The notes: generated from the sequence alone by a model not told the origin. A stretch of 64,000 bases of DNA from Candidatus Saccharimonadota bacterium (GCA_017460105.1 JAFUBS010000003.1:62001-126000), one strand, 5' to 3'. Positions 34,285 to 44,380 are shown, numbered from the stretch's first letter. Program-made: numbers and translations.

Positions 34285-36048
34285 TTATTGCACTACCCAT
34301 GGATCGGTGGCGGTGCCGGAGCCAAGGACCGTCGTACCAGAGGAGAGTGAAATGACGGGGCGGACACCGTAAGTGCTGTCGACGAAGCTGTAGTAGAGGC
34401 TGTCACTCGAGAACACGCTGAATCCGCGAGCATTGCCGCTCGAATTGCGGGTGCTCGGCGAGAGCAACCAGAAGTCCGAACCGGAGCGAAGGTATGAATT
34501 GGCATTGTAAGCACTAAATGAGTTATTCCAACCATTACCAGCTAAGGAGGCTTCATCGGCAGTGAGGAGGGCTACTGGGTAGGTAAGCTGACCATTACCA
34601 TTGCCGGCGTTACTAGTGTAGGAGTAGAGATCTACTTTACCACGTGGGCAGGTGAGGGTGGGGGAGAAGGTGGAGGAGTTAGCGTTTCTAATATATGAGC
34701 CGAAGTAGTATGTCTTCATACCGGAAGTGCCGTATGGGACAATAGTGTCTGAGTCTGCAAGTGGAGTGGTCCAGGAAGTACCTGTGTTTAATGTTCTATC
34801 GTTGCAGTAGCCAGCGTCACCTTCTAGTTTATCTGTGTAGGCAGTCATATTAGAACCATACCAGCTTTCTAGGTACTGCTTGATGATGGAAGAGTTAGTA
34901 TTAGCAGTAGTGTAACTGCTATTGGAGCCGAAGATGGTGGAGATAGAAGTGGCAGTAGTAGCGCCTGTAGCGAGATTACTATAAGTGTAGCCTACGGCAT
35001 GGATGTTCTGGTACTGGAGGCCGGTGTAGGGGACGTTGGCGACGGTAGCGGAGGCATTATTAAATGGTGAGGTGGTGAGTTGGGCGCTGGTTGTGGTGTT
35101 GGCACAAGTACTGGTGCCACTATTCCACATACCGTTATACATCATCTTTACGCCACCAGTGGAAGTAGTACGGACTATTCTCCAGCAAGTGTTGTTGGAG
35201 AGTTTTACATAGTTAGGATAGGCGTTGGCAGAGCCGTTAGAGCCATAGGTGCCAGAACCTGCGCTGGTTTCTAGGATACCGCGGTAGAAATAGATTTTCT
35301 GGCTACCATTATTGCTGTCCTGGCCGTCCCATTCAAAGACGCCGGAAGTAGAAGTGTCTTCGATAGAATCAGCGGCGGTAGAAGTAGGGGTAGTAATGCT
35401 AGTCCAAGAGAAGTGGGATGTTGCTGGCTCCGTGTTCTTGCCTTTACTAAGGGCGGCAACACTATCGTAGAGCGAGAATGGTGTAGGTGGCACATAATTC
35501 GCCACCGCCGCAAAGTTAATCTCTAGTTCATAAGCACCAGCAGGCTGTTCTACATTAGCTTTAGCACCAAAAGTAACTGTGCTAGTCTTACTAACTGTAG
35601 GAGCATCAGTAGAATCTAATTGGACATTTGTAGCAAATGGTAGATAGTTAGTAGTAGGGAGTTTGTATCCCCAATGGTTTACAGTAAAGGTACTTTCTGT
35701 GTAACCTCCTGCGAGTGTTTCTAGTGTAGGAATGACAGCAGCAGTACCAGTAGTCTTAGTGAGGTCTGTACTATCAGCAGACATGGTGAGGGTATATCCT
35801 GTAGGATTATTAGTACCTACGGTTACACCTAGGTCTTTAGAACTAAAAGCAGAAGTAGTAGGATTAATGTCTAATACTACAGTATTAGTGGGAACTGTAA
35901 CTACGAGAGAGGATTCTAGGTTTACTTTGTAGTCTACGTTTTTTGCAGAGACAGTATTAGAAATAGCATTAAGAGTAGTGAGAGATATAGCGCCAGACAA
36001 AATACTAACCATTATATATAATGATGTTCTAGTTTTTATCTTGGACAT
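34285..36048 (-). CDS. secreted Thr/Ser-rich surface protein with C-terminal DUF6273-like domain
   Basis: A 587-aa exported protein. The signal segment (about 8-34) is followed by a beta-rich region with GYTLTMSADSTDL. A long Ser/Thr/Asn-rich stretch precedes a C-terminal module ending FWLLSPSTRN and YGVRPVISLSSG, as seen in firmicute DUF6273 surface proteins. No sortase motif or C-terminal TM segment is seen. The codon pattern is heavy in ACT and AGT, like the other surface genes here. An AGAGAGG site precedes the ATG. Function is unknown. Confidence 0.75.
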   Translation of the reverse strand: MSKIKTRTSLYIMVSILSGAISLTTLNAISNTVSAKNVDYKVNLESSLVVTVPTNTVVLDINPTTSAFSSKDLGVTVGTNNPTGYTLTMSADSTDLTKTTGTAAVIPTLETLAGGYTESTFTVNHWGYKLPTTNYLPFATNVQLDSTDAPTVSKTSTVTFGAKANVEQPAGAYELEINFAAVANYVPPTPFSLYDSVAALSKGKNTEPATSHFSWTSITTPTSTAADSIEDTSTSGVFEWDGQDSNNGSQKIYFYRGILETSAGSGTYGSNGSANAYPNYVKLSNNTCWRIVRTTSTGGVKMMYNGMWNSGTSTCANTTTSAQLTTSPFNNASATVANVPYTGLQYQNIHAVGYTYSNLATGATTATSISTIFGSNSSYTTANTNSSIIKQYLESWYGSNMTAYTDKLEGDAGYCNDRTLNTGTSWTTPLADSDTIVPYGTSGMKTYYFGSYIRNANSSTFSPTLTCPRGKVDLYSYTSNAGNGNGQLTYPVALLTADEASLAGNGWNNSFSAYNANSYLRSGSDFWLLSPSTRNSSGNARGFSVFSSDSLYYSFVDSTYGVRPVISLSSGTTVLGSGTATDPWVVQ

Positions 36049-36131
36049 ATGACCTCTCTTATACTTTTATCTATAATAAGTATATATTCTGCTAATGGTT
36101 TCGTCAAGTCCCAAAATTCGTGCGTCAGCGA

Positions 36132-37655
36132 TTATCGCCTCATTTGGCCGCCAGAAGTATTGTAATTGGAATTCGTGTTGCCGATAGTCGTGGTGACGCC
36201 GCCAATCGTGAACGACTGATATTCGCTACCATTGATATATATAGTATATGTCTCGCCAAGTACAAACTCTTCTGTGCCGGCTGCCATGTGATTGAAGGCC
36301 TTGGCAGATGTATGCTCTAATACAGTCTCGCCAGCGGAATTCTTGACAACAATTGCAGTGCCAGCCTTCTGGGCGGAGGTAAAGTAAACACTGATATTAT
36401 TGATGGCAGATGTGGCGCCTAGAGTCTCGGCCATACCAGATGAACCCACAGTAATCACTGTGCCGCCATTGATAGCGATACTGATGCCGGCGTCCAAGGC
36501 GCCATTGCCATTGTTGGTTGGGCCATCTACCGTGACGATGCCGCCGTTGAAATAGATATAGCCATTGCTGTCGATACCATCGCCAGCTGCGTTGACGTAG
36601 ACGTTGCCACCATTCACGATTATTTCGCAATTACTATTCGAATCTACCATTCCACCGACTTTGGATGCCGTAGTGGCGGTATTGTCCGAACTACTGCCAG
36701 CATTGATGCCGTCGTCATTTGCAGCCACCGAAACATCGCCACCATTAATGATAATCTTTGGTGCTTCGAGGCCTTCGTAGCTCTTCGATACTGCTACTTT
36801 GCCATCCTGAATCATCAGGATAGTCTCAGCGTGAATAGCGTCGTCGCCGGCAGCAATTGTGAGGTCGCCGTTTTCGATCAAGATGAAGCCTTTGCCAGCA
36901 GTAGAATAATTGGTGGATTTAATCGCATCTTCTCGTGCGGTTACGTCAAAAGTACCATCTACAATATAGACCGAGTCTTTGCCACGAATCGCATCATCGG
37001 CAGCAGATATATTATATGTACCGCTGATGAACTTCAAATCGTCTTTGCTTACAATGCCATCCTGATAATTGGCAGTGAGGCTCAGGCTGCCGTCGCCCTG
37101 GAAGGTGAGGTCTGCTTTGGAATAAATGGCCCCGTCGACGTCTTCGTCATAATCGGCAGAATACGACGCGCTGTCGCTGAGGGTATTTTCTCCGACTAAC
37201 TCTATCACCAAATCATCACCAGTGAGACAGGCAATCGCTGGGCCGGACGAATTCTTGATAGTGACATTATCTAGAATGATTTTTACGGCATCTTCACTGC
37301 TGACTTTGACAATGATTGCCCCGTCATCCAGTGTGCCCGTAAAATGGTAAATGCCCGGCGTAGTGATAGTATAAGTCTGGGTCAGCTGCACGTCGTAAGT
37401 GGTGTAGCGATTCCAGTTAATCTTTAAATCGCCGTTATCTATATCCATGGTGCTGACGACTTCGCTACTAGTATTGCTACCGGTGTGATTCTGATTGATA
37501 ATAATTGCGACGGTCAGCAGTGCCACTAGTGCGAACGATGCTAATATCCACGCCCAGGCGCCGCCTTTGACGGTCTTCTCAGATTTCGCTCTCTGCGCAC
37601 TGGCATCAGTCACTGACGGAATCTTCGTTACAGGCTCTTTAGTGTTTTCTGTCAT
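36132..37655 (-). CDS. membrane-anchored carbohydrate-binding beta-helix protein (Cthe_2159 type)
   Basis: A 507-aa protein with a cytoplasmic N-terminus and a TM helix at about 34-55. The rest is a right-handed beta-helix with repeated GDDAIHAE, ANDDGINAG and AGDGIDSNG turns, typical of the Cthe_2159 family. ATG at 37655 overlaps the stop of the DUF4956 gene by 1 nt (TAATG) and follows AGAGGA; an upstream in-frame start inside that gene is less likely. It is the last gene of the VTC-DUF4956 operon. Confidence 0.82.
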   Translation of the reverse strand: MTENTKEPVTKIPSVTDASAQRAKSEKTVKGGAWAWILASFALVALLTVAIIINQNHTGSNTSSEVVSTMDIDNGDLKINWNRYTTYDVQLTQTYTITTPGIYHFTGTLDDGAIIVKVSSEDAVKIILDNVTIKNSSGPAIACLTGDDLVIELVGENTLSDSASYSADYDEDVDGAIYSKADLTFQGDGSLSLTANYQDGIVSKDDLKFISGTYNISAADDAIRGKDSVYIVDGTFDVTAREDAIKSTNYSTAGKGFILIENGDLTIAAGDDAIHAETILMIQDGKVAVSKSYEGLEAPKIIINGGDVSVAANDDGINAGSSSDNTATTASKVGGMVDSNSNCEIIVNGGNVYVNAAGDGIDSNGYIYFNGGIVTVDGPTNNGNGALDAGISIAINGGTVITVGSSGMAETLGATSAINNISVYFTSAQKAGTAIVVKNSAGETVLEHTSAKAFNHMAAGTEEFVLGETYTIYINGSEYQSFTIGGVTTTIGNTNSNYNTSGGQMRR

Positions 37656-38326
37656 TAGATATCCTCTTCTAAGACTGGTTGGCTCAGCATTACTTTGAGA
37701 TTGCAATTCTTGACACGGAGTTCGTCGATGAAATCTTTTTCTTTGATGCCACCCTTCAGGCGGACATTATAAGTAAGATCGTAAAGACTCCCCATATTGA
37801 CGGTCTTCATAGTGATAAGGTCGGCGCGGGAGGTGTATTTCTTGAAAATTTCGTTGAATACTTCGGAATAGTCCATATCTTCTGGGATGGTGATGCGAAG
37901 AACGCGTTCTTTCTGATTTGGCTCTAGGAACCTGGTATAACTAAATAGCAGAATCGCAATCACCGCAATAACAGTAATTACGGCGCCGAATAAAATGTGC
38001 CCCATTCCGCAGGCGAGGCCAATCATCATGGCAAAGAATACGCTCAGCAAATCTTTCGCACGGCCCTGTAGGGAACGAAAACGAATGAGCGAGAATGCGC
38101 CGAGGATAGCGATAGAGGTGCCGAGATTGCCGTTGATCATAATCATGACTGCCATCACGAGTAGTGGCAATGTTGCGAGCGTGACGAGGAAGCCTTTGGT
38201 GGTCTGCGAGGTGGCTCGGTGAGTAAATGCTAGTACCATCCCCAGCGCCAGTGCGGCTCCTGCCGCGATTAATGCAGTATTGATTTCCAATCCTGCGGTT
38301 GTTGTGTCAAATATACTATTAAACAT
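37655..38326 (-). CDS. DUF4956 membrane protein
   Basis: A 223-aa protein with four or five TM helices in residues 15-130 and a soluble C-terminal alpha/beta domain (VLRITIPEDMDYSEVFNEIFKKYT). The loop GNLGTSIAILGAFSLIRFRS is a family signature. DUF4956 genes are repeatedly found beside VTC-domain genes, as here. The function is not established. It overlaps VTC by 8 nt. Confidence 0.82.
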   Translation of the reverse strand: MFNSIFDTTTAGLEINTALIAAGAALALGMVLAFTHRATSQTTKGFLVTLATLPLLVMAVMIMINGNLGTSIAILGAFSLIRFRSLQGRAKDLLSVFFAMMIGLACGMGHILFGAVITVIAVIAILLFSYTRFLEPNQKERVLRITIPEDMDYSEVFNEIFKKYTSRADLITMKTVNMGSLYDLTYNVRLKGGIKEKDFIDELRVKNCNLKVMLSQPVLEEDI

Positions 38327-39044
38327 TTGTCTCCTTTCTTAGTTGTTCGTATATTTTGCCAATTTTTGAAAAGCGTGACGGATATACTTGCTCGGCGTCT
38401 AGTGCGTGGACTAACCAGAGCGGCAACACTCCGTGTGCTTTTATTTCCATAATAGTATCATGGTCGTCTTTGAAATATTTGGGGTCTTTCTTGGCGCGAG
38501 TAAACTTTAGGTTGTGAGCCCGGTAGCGAAGGTTGTGGTCGAAGGTGATGCGAAGCCCCTGTTCGCCAATATAACTTTTGCGATTATAATATACTAGGAT
38601 TTTTGGTTCTAGATTGAAGTGACTTATCATATAATCTACCTCGCGGGCGATTTGGAGGTCGCGCGGGGTTTCAATTTTTTGCTCGGCTAGTTCGGTGGCG
38701 GTCTTCTTGTGCGTGGTTAGTTTTTTATAGTCGTTGCGAGTGATTAATACGCGACGCTTGTAGCCGACATTGTATTCTGGACCACGCATTTTGGTCTTGA
38801 TTTCGAGAAATACTTTGTCGTAGCCGCCGTAGGAGCGCGCACGCAGCTTTTGCTTGAACTTGGGATTATCGATAGACTTGATGATTAAGTCGTAATTTGG
38901 AGTGTCAAAATAGATATTAAATACATCGGACTTGTGATATGAGTCTTCATCCATATGTTCGCGAATAGCGCTCAACATATTACGCTCCTGCTCGGAGGTG
39001 ATGAGATATTTTTTCTCAATACGGTCGAATATTTTTGCGTCCAT
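38319..39044 (-). CDS. VTC-domain polyphosphate polymerase-like protein
   Basis: A 241-aa protein with the VTC/triphosphate-tunnel fold, which in yeast Vtc4 makes polyphosphate from ATP. Visible tunnel motifs are FDRIEKKYLIT (ExK-like), FNIYFDTPNYDLI, FKQKLRARSYG and VFLEIKTK, plus KILVYYNRKSY. TATAAT (plus 39051-39056) ends 6 nt before the ATG. With DUF4956 and the beta-helix protein it forms a conserved three-gene set, perhaps building a polyphosphate-containing surface structure. Confidence 0.85.
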   Translation of the reverse strand: MDAKIFDRIEKKYLITSEQERNMLSAIREHMDEDSYHKSDVFNIYFDTPNYDLIIKSIDNPKFKQKLRARSYGGYDKVFLEIKTKMRGPEYNVGYKRRVLITRNDYKKLTTHKKTATELAEQKIETPRDLQIAREVDYMISHFNLEPKILVYYNRKSYIGEQGLRITFDHNLRYRAHNLKFTRAKKDPKYFKDDHDTIMEIKAHGVLPLWLVHALDAEQVYPSRFSKIGKIYEQLRKETNV

Positions 39045-39148
39045 ATCTTTATTATAATATAGATTTTTTAAATGAAACTTAAAAATACTGTGACGATGGT
39101 GTTTATAATTTTAAGATTCATTAAAGTATCGTATAATATAATTATTGT

Positions 39149-39808
39149 ATGAGAATATTATATGTAGAAGATGAAAAATTCTTGGCAGAGGCCGTCATCC
39201 ACCTGCTAAAGAAGAACAAAATAATGGTCGACTGGGCTGAAGACGGAGAGCAAGGGTTAGAGCTCGCCATGAAGCCAAATTACGACGTAATCGTGCTAGA
39301 TATTATGCTGCCAAAACTATCTGGCCTCGATATTTTGAAGACAATTCGCAATCGCGGTGTGAAGACGCCTGTAATTATGCTATCGGCACTAAACGAGGTG
39401 GAAGACAAAATTCGCGGGTTGGAGCAAGGTGCAGACGATTATTTGGCCAAGCCTTTTAAGACAGCTGAGTTGATTGCGCGTATCAATGCTCTGACGCGTC
39501 GCCCGCCAATGGCCGAGGTGGAGAAATTATCTTTCGGAGATTTGGAGTTAGATCTTACCAACCGCACCATCAATGGTGAGGCGCTAACCGATAAAGAGGC
39601 CGAGATTCTAGTAATGCTGATGAAGACTCCGGCGACCGCCGTGACTAAGATGCAGATTCTAGCGCATGTGTGGGGTAATGATTTGGAGTTTGACGAGAAC
39701 TATGTCGAAGTATATATCAGCTACATTCGCAAGAAAATTGCGAAGGTTTCTACCAAAGTTAAAATTAAGACTATTCGCGGTCTAGGGTATAAGATTGTAA
39801 ATGTTTAA
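39149..39808 (+). CDS. OmpR-family response regulator
   Basis: A 219-aa DNA-binding regulator. The receiver domain has acidic pocket VEDE, phosphoacceptor Asp51 in VIVLDIMLPK, Thr/Ser in VIMLSA and Lys in LAKPFK. The winged-helix C-terminus ends KTIRGLGYKI. TATAAT (39137-39142) ends 6 nt before the ATG. It overlaps the kinase gene by 8 nt and is followed by an ABC exporter, a layout typical of envelope-stress or antimicrobial-sensing modules. Confidence 0.93.
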   Translation: MRILYVEDEKFLAEAVIHLLKKNKIMVDWAEDGEQGLELAMKPNYDVIVLDIMLPKLSGLDILKTIRNRGVKTPVIMLSALNEVEDKIRGLEQGADDYLAKPFKTAELIARINALTRRPPMAEVEKLSFGDLELDLTNRTINGEALTDKEAEILVMLMKTPATAVTKMQILAHVWGNDLEFDENYVEVYISYIRKKIAKVSTKVKIKTIRGLGYKIVNV

Positions 39809-40724
39809 AAATCTTCGAAACCGGCTAATTATTATCAATGTAACAATCACGACGGTGGTGCTATTGGTGGTTTTTTCGGCTATTTATATAATATATACAC
39901 GTTCGGCCGATAATAGACCACCAATGCCAAACGAGACACACTTCATCTTTTCGGACGATGTAGAGGACTACGTCGAAGTGTCTATTCGTCAGGAAAAAGA
40001 GACGGCCGCTAGGGAACTACTGATAATGCTGATTGTGTCTGGGTTCGTGATTGATTTCGTCGTGGCTGTGGTGTCGTATTATCTTGCCGAGGAGGCAATC
40101 AAGCCAGTACGTGAGGCGTATGAATCGCAAAAACTCTTTATTGCAAACGCATCGCACGAGATCAAGACTCCACTCGCAGCGATTTCGGCAAATCTTGAGG
40201 CGGCCGACATTCATGGTAACAAGTGGATAAAAAACGTCGAAATCGAAACTGCTAAATTAACTAAACTGAATGCAGACTTGCTGAGCTTAGCGCGAAGCGA
40301 TATCAACCGCGGAGCTGCCGCTGCTGATGCTGACCTGGATGATCTGGCTCGCGAGGTGATTGATAGCTTTGAGTCACGAATGAAAGAAAAAGATTTCTCG
40401 ACAAAAATAACGGTTCATGGAAAAGTAAAAATCAATCGTGAAGATTTTTCGCAGATACTATCGATACTGCTTGATAATGCCGTCAAATACTCGGATAGTA
40501 AGATTCGGCTTAGCTTGTCTAATCACGAGCTGCAAGTATCAAACGATGGAGCGCAGATTAGCGCAAAGGATTTGCCACACGTGTTTGACAGATTTTATCA
40601 GACCGACAAATCTGCAGAAGGCGTTGGACTAGGGCTCTCAATTGCTAAATCTCTTGCTGAACGCAATGGTTGGAAAATTGAGGCAAAATCCGGCAAGTTT
40701 ACGAGCTTTATTTTAAGCTTTTAA
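39801..40724 (+). CDS. sensor histidine kinase
   Basis: A 307-aa kinase partner of the preceding regulator. Two TM helices (about 9-29 and 73-95) enclose a short extracytoplasmic loop of about 45 residues. The H-box is NASHEIKTPLAAI, the N-box ILLDNAVKYSD and the G-box GVGLGLSIAKSLAERNG. The short sensor loop suggests membrane-level sensing or partnership with the ABC transporter rather than a periplasmic ligand domain. Confidence 0.92.
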   Translation: MFKNLRNRLIIINVTITTVVLLVVFSAIYIIYTRSADNRPPMPNETHFIFSDDVEDYVEVSIRQEKETAARELLIMLIVSGFVIDFVVAVVSYYLAEEAIKPVREAYESQKLFIANASHEIKTPLAAISANLEAADIHGNKWIKNVEIETAKLTKLNADLLSLARSDINRGAAAADADLDDLAREVIDSFESRMKEKDFSTKITVHGKVKINREDFSQILSILLDNAVKYSDSKIRLSLSNHELQVSNDGAQISAKDLPHVFDRFYQTDKSAEGVGLGLSIAKSLAERNGWKIEAKSGKFTSFILSF

Positions 40725-40769
40725 TTCTAATGTTATGATTTTCTTAAAAAATCTGTTATAATTATAACA

Positions 40770-43700
40770 ATGTTAGAGTTACGTGGGATAACTAAGAACT
40801 ATATTGTTGGTGGCGTAAAACAAAAAGTTTTGAAAGGCATCAGTATTAATTTTCGTGAGTCGGAATTTGCAGCAATTCTAGGACCATCCGGTTCGGGCAA
40901 AACTACGTTGCTCAATATTATCGGTGGACTCGATGATTATTCTTCGGGCGATTTAAAGATAAATGAGGTTAGCACCAAGCGTTATCGTGACAAAGATTGG
41001 GATTCATATCGTAATCATAGAATTGGATTTGTGTTTCAGAGTTACAACTTGATTCCGCACCAAACGGTTCTGGCGAACGTCAAATTGGCTTTGACACTAT
41101 CGGGTATTTCAAAGCGCGAGGCAAACAGGCGCGCAAAGAAAGCGCTTGAGGATGTGGGTTTGAAGGAACATATCGACAAAAAGCCAGCTCAACTTTCTGG
41201 TGGTCAAATGCAGCGCGTGGCCATTGCGCGTGCGCTAGTAAACGACCCGGATATCTTGCTGGCTGACGAACCTACTGGTGCACTAGATTCTGCGACAAGT
41301 ATTCAGATTATGAATTTGCTTCGTGATATCGCCAAGAAGAAGCTAGTGATTATGGTGACGCACAACCCAGAGTTGGCGGATAAATATGCGTCGCGTATTA
41401 TCACTCTGAAAGACGGCAAGATTATTTCTGATTCACGACCATATGACGGCAAACGTAAAACTAATTTGGATACAGAAGAAGCTGCACGCAAACAGCACAA
41501 GACTAGGATGTCTTTCTTTACGGCTCTAGGGCTGTCTTTGAAGAATTTGTTAACAAAGAAAGGGCGCACTATCCTGGTAGCATTTGCTGGGTCGATTGGT
41601 ATTATCGGCATTGCACTCATTATGGCAGTTTCAACTGGTTTTCAGAATTATATTGATAAGATTGAGGAAGATACACTGGGTTCCTATCCATTGGCGCTTC
41701 AGAAGGAAACTGCAGATATTTCTGGTATTTTGCTGAGTCTCACTGGTGGGGCGGAGGCGGCTCCGGATGATGACAAACTACACGAGAATCAAATGCTGAC
41801 TTCCACGCTGGGGACTGTTTCAAATAATGATTTGCCTGCGTTCATGAAATATCTTGAAGAGCGTGGTGGCGATGTGAAGAACGATATACGTATTATGGAG
41901 AAGGAATATAATGTAGACCCTTTGATTTATACGCGTGATGCGACTGGCGATATCGCCAAAATGAATCCGAGTAATATGTTTACTTCGTTGATCGGTGAGA
42001 CGTCGCTACTTCGTAATTATTCCACGATGACCTCAGTCTTTAGACAATACGAATTAGAGAACTTAGAGAATAATACCGATCTTCTAGCTGGACGTTACCC
42101 AGAGAAATACAATGAAATGACTGTGGTACTTAGTAATAAGGGTGAGATATCAGAGCTTCTTACATATTCGCTCGGTTTTCATGATTCGGATGAGCTGAAT
42201 AAGATTGTCTCCAAGATAATGAGTGGCGAGAAGGTTGAGATTACCAATAAGCCTCTCGAGCTCACATATGATGATTTGATGAAGGTGGACCTCAGATTGG
42301 TACCGGCGACATCAACCTTCAAGTACAATCCGAAATACTCTGTATACGAAGACATGTCAAACGATGAGGATTATATGCGCTCGTTATACGACGAGGCTGA
42401 GAAACTTCACATTGTTGGCGTGGCCGTCATGAATTCCGAAATGGCTACAGGTGGTAGTGGCGTGGCATATTTGCCTTCGCTGATTACGCATATCATTGAA
42501 AAATCTAGTCAGACAGAGATAGTAAAGAAGCAGCTGGCGAATCCAGAACTTGATATTTTCTCAAATAAAGAATTTGGTGAAGAAGGGAATGATTTTAATT
42601 TCCAGTTCTCGGATTTGGTGAGCGTAGATGAAGCGGCGCTGAAGAGAGCATTTGGAGTGAACATTGATCAAAATGCCATTTCGGCAAAGACGTCTGAATA
42701 TATTAATGGTATTTCTAATGACATTACTGCGGATATTACGCCAGTGAAAACTAAATTAGTCGAAAAATTCCAATCCCTTGCAGAGAAATTAAAGTTACAC
42801 ATTGCTGGAGTGGACGGCACCGGTACATTCAAGAAGTCCGAGATTGATAGTGTTGTTGAGAAGTTTATTGCGGAGCAAAGTTTTGACGACTTAGACTATG
42901 GTGTGCCTACCGAGATGTTTGCAAATGTCTATAATGGACTGCTGAAAGGACTACTGACTGCCTATGCAGAGGCTTATGCTAAGGCAATGGAAATGCAAGG
43001 AATTCCATTCGACGTAGAAACCGACCCAATTCCTGTCGTTCCGCTCATTTACGACGGTGTCGCTCAGAAGCTTCCAGAAGTGACAGAAGTGGACGAAGCC
43101 TTCAATTCTTCTGCCGTAATGATTGTAGAAATTATGATGAAGCAAAGCATTCTTAGTAAAGTTGGTTCTCTCGCAACGTATCTTACCAGTAGTTTTGCCG
43201 ATGCGTTCCACGTAGACCAGAGTGCAATCCTTGGCGCATTCAAACTGAACTTTACCGAAGACGAGCTGTCACGAGTTGTTACAGCAATGTTTACCAAGAA
43301 GAAAACTACGCTCGCCACGAATTTATCAATGTTGGGATACCAGGATTTGAACGATCCGACACAGTTATCATTCTACTTTACCAGCTTCGATGGCAAAACG
43401 AGATTCAAGGAATTCTTAGATAATTATAATGAATCGATGCGACAGTCAGGGAATGAAGGCGAGGTAATTGAATATACTGATACGACGGGAGTACTGATGT
43501 CGTCCGTTAAAGTCATTGTCGACGCTGTGTCGTATGTATTGATTGCATTTGTTTCGATTTCGCTAATTGTATCTTCTATTATGATTGGAATTATTACTTA
43601 TATTTCTGTTTATGAACGTACGAAGGAAATCGGAATTCTACGGGCGATTGGTGCTTCGAAGCATAACATTTCGTCGATATTTAATGCCGAAACGTTTATC

Positions 43701-43931
43701 GTGGGGCTACTATCTGGACTATTTGGAATTGGTATTACTTATCTGCTGATTCCGATCATTAATTTCGTGCTCCATATATTTACTGGTGATATACCACTCA
43801 ATGCAATACTTTGGCCGGCAAATGCGGTAATTCTAATTGTACTTAGCGTAGGACTAACATTACTTGGCGGTCTGATTCCCGCACGTGCTGCTGCCAAGAA
43901 AGATCCTGTTGAAGCGCTACGCAGTGAATAG
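40770..43931 (+). CDS. MacB-like ABC transporter, ATPase-permease fusion
   Basis: A 1053-aa exporter or mechanotransmission protein. The N-terminal ATPase has Walker A GPSGSGKT (38-45), signature LSGGQMQR (about 141) and Walker B ILLADEPTGALDS. TM1 lies near residue 267. A very large extracytoplasmic insert (about 290-905) separates it from three C-terminal FtsX-type helices (about 913-1045, with YERTKEIGILRAIGAS). This is far larger than E. coli MacB (about 650 aa). TATAAT (40757-40762) ends 7 nt before the ATG. Adjacency to the two-component pair suggests export of, or resistance to, peptides. Confidence 0.88.
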   Translation: MLELRGITKNYIVGGVKQKVLKGISINFRESEFAAILGPSGSGKTTLLNIIGGLDDYSSGDLKINEVSTKRYRDKDWDSYRNHRIGFVFQSYNLIPHQTVLANVKLALTLSGISKREANRRAKKALEDVGLKEHIDKKPAQLSGGQMQRVAIARALVNDPDILLADEPTGALDSATSIQIMNLLRDIAKKKLVIMVTHNPELADKYASRIITLKDGKIISDSRPYDGKRKTNLDTEEAARKQHKTRMSFFTALGLSLKNLLTKKGRTILVAFAGSIGIIGIALIMAVSTGFQNYIDKIEEDTLGSYPLALQKETADISGILLSLTGGAEAAPDDDKLHENQMLTSTLGTVSNNDLPAFMKYLEERGGDVKNDIRIMEKEYNVDPLIYTRDATGDIAKMNPSNMFTSLIGETSLLRNYSTMTSVFRQYELENLENNTDLLAGRYPEKYNEMTVVLSNKGEISELLTYSLGFHDSDELNKIVSKIMSGEKVEITNKPLELTYDDLMKVDLRLVPATSTFKYNPKYSVYEDMSNDEDYMRSLYDEAEKLHIVGVAVMNSEMATGGSGVAYLPSLITHIIEKSSQTEIVKKQLANPELDIFSNKEFGEEGNDFNFQFSDLVSVDEAALKRAFGVNIDQNAISAKTSEYINGISNDITADITPVKTKLVEKFQSLAEKLKLHIAGVDGTGTFKKSEIDSVVEKFIAEQSFDDLDYGVPTEMFANVYNGLLKGLLTAYAEAYAKAMEMQGIPFDVETDPIPVVPLIYDGVAQKLPEVTEVDEAFNSSAVMIVEIMMKQSILSKVGSLATYLTSSFADAFHVDQSAILGAFKLNFTEDELSRVVTAMFTKKKTTLATNLSMLGYQDLNDPTQLSFYFTSFDGKTRFKEFLDNYNESMRQSGNEGEVIEYTDTTGVLMSSVKVIVDAVSYVLIAFVSISLIVSSIMIGIITYISVYERTKEIGILRAIGASKHNISSIFNAETFIVGLLSGLFGIGITYLLIPIINFVLHIFTGDIPLNAILWPANAVILIVLSVGLTLLGGLIPARAAAKKDPVEALRSE

Positions 43932-43939
43932 TATACATA

Positions 43940-43964
43940 AAAAATGGCCAGCCTGTAGCTGGCC
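43940..43964 (-). terminator. terminator of the coiled-coil protein gene
   Basis: GGCCAGC/GCTGGCC stem with a 5-nt loop; on the minus strand it is followed by ATTTTTT. Confidence 0.7.
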
Positions 43965-44000
43965 TGGGTGGGAGGTGTATTTGATACGATGTGGCAATAA

Positions 44001-44285
44001 TTATTCATTAATGGCGCGTCTGAGTTCGGCGCGAAGCCGGTCGCGCTCTTTTCGAATGAGGTCGACATAACACTCTAGATTGCGCTGGTCATCAAGCGCA
44101 TCTTGGTATTCGGACTCATAATCGAGATATGCTTTGGTGTCAGGCTGAAGCTTTGAAAGGCGTACTTTCATGTGCTCTACCTGTTCGAGATGGCTCTTGG
44201 CCTCGCGTTCGGCTCTAATTACTCTGTCCTCTGCGAGTCCGCAAGCAAATTCTAAATCAGCGTATTTAGACTTTATCGTCATCAT
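44001..44285 (-). CDS. 94-aa coiled-coil protein
   Basis: Small charged protein predicted to be almost all helical (AEDRVIRAEREAKSHLEQVE, then KERDRLRAELRRAIN). The ATG at 44285 is preceded by AGGTAGGTGG. An upstream extension of the frame would read through tRNA-Gln on the wrong strand and is rejected. The function is unknown. It is convergent with the ABC transporter gene. Confidence 0.6.
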   Translation of the reverse strand: MMTIKSKYADLEFACGLAEDRVIRAEREAKSHLEQVEHMKVRLSKLQPDTKAYLDYESEYQDALDDQRNLECYVDLIRKERDRLRAELRRAINE

Positions 44286-44380
44286 TCCACCTACCTTTCT
44301 AAAGTGCCTCCCCCGTGTTAAATATAATACCAAAAAACTGGAATTTGTCGAGAGCTTGTGGTATAATAGTTGTACACCGA

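Noticed and set aside
34285-36048. Repetitive AGT/ACT-rich stretches as non-coding repeats
   Set aside because: They are continuous in frame with a signal peptide and a recognisable C-terminal domain, so the bias reflects Ser/Thr content.
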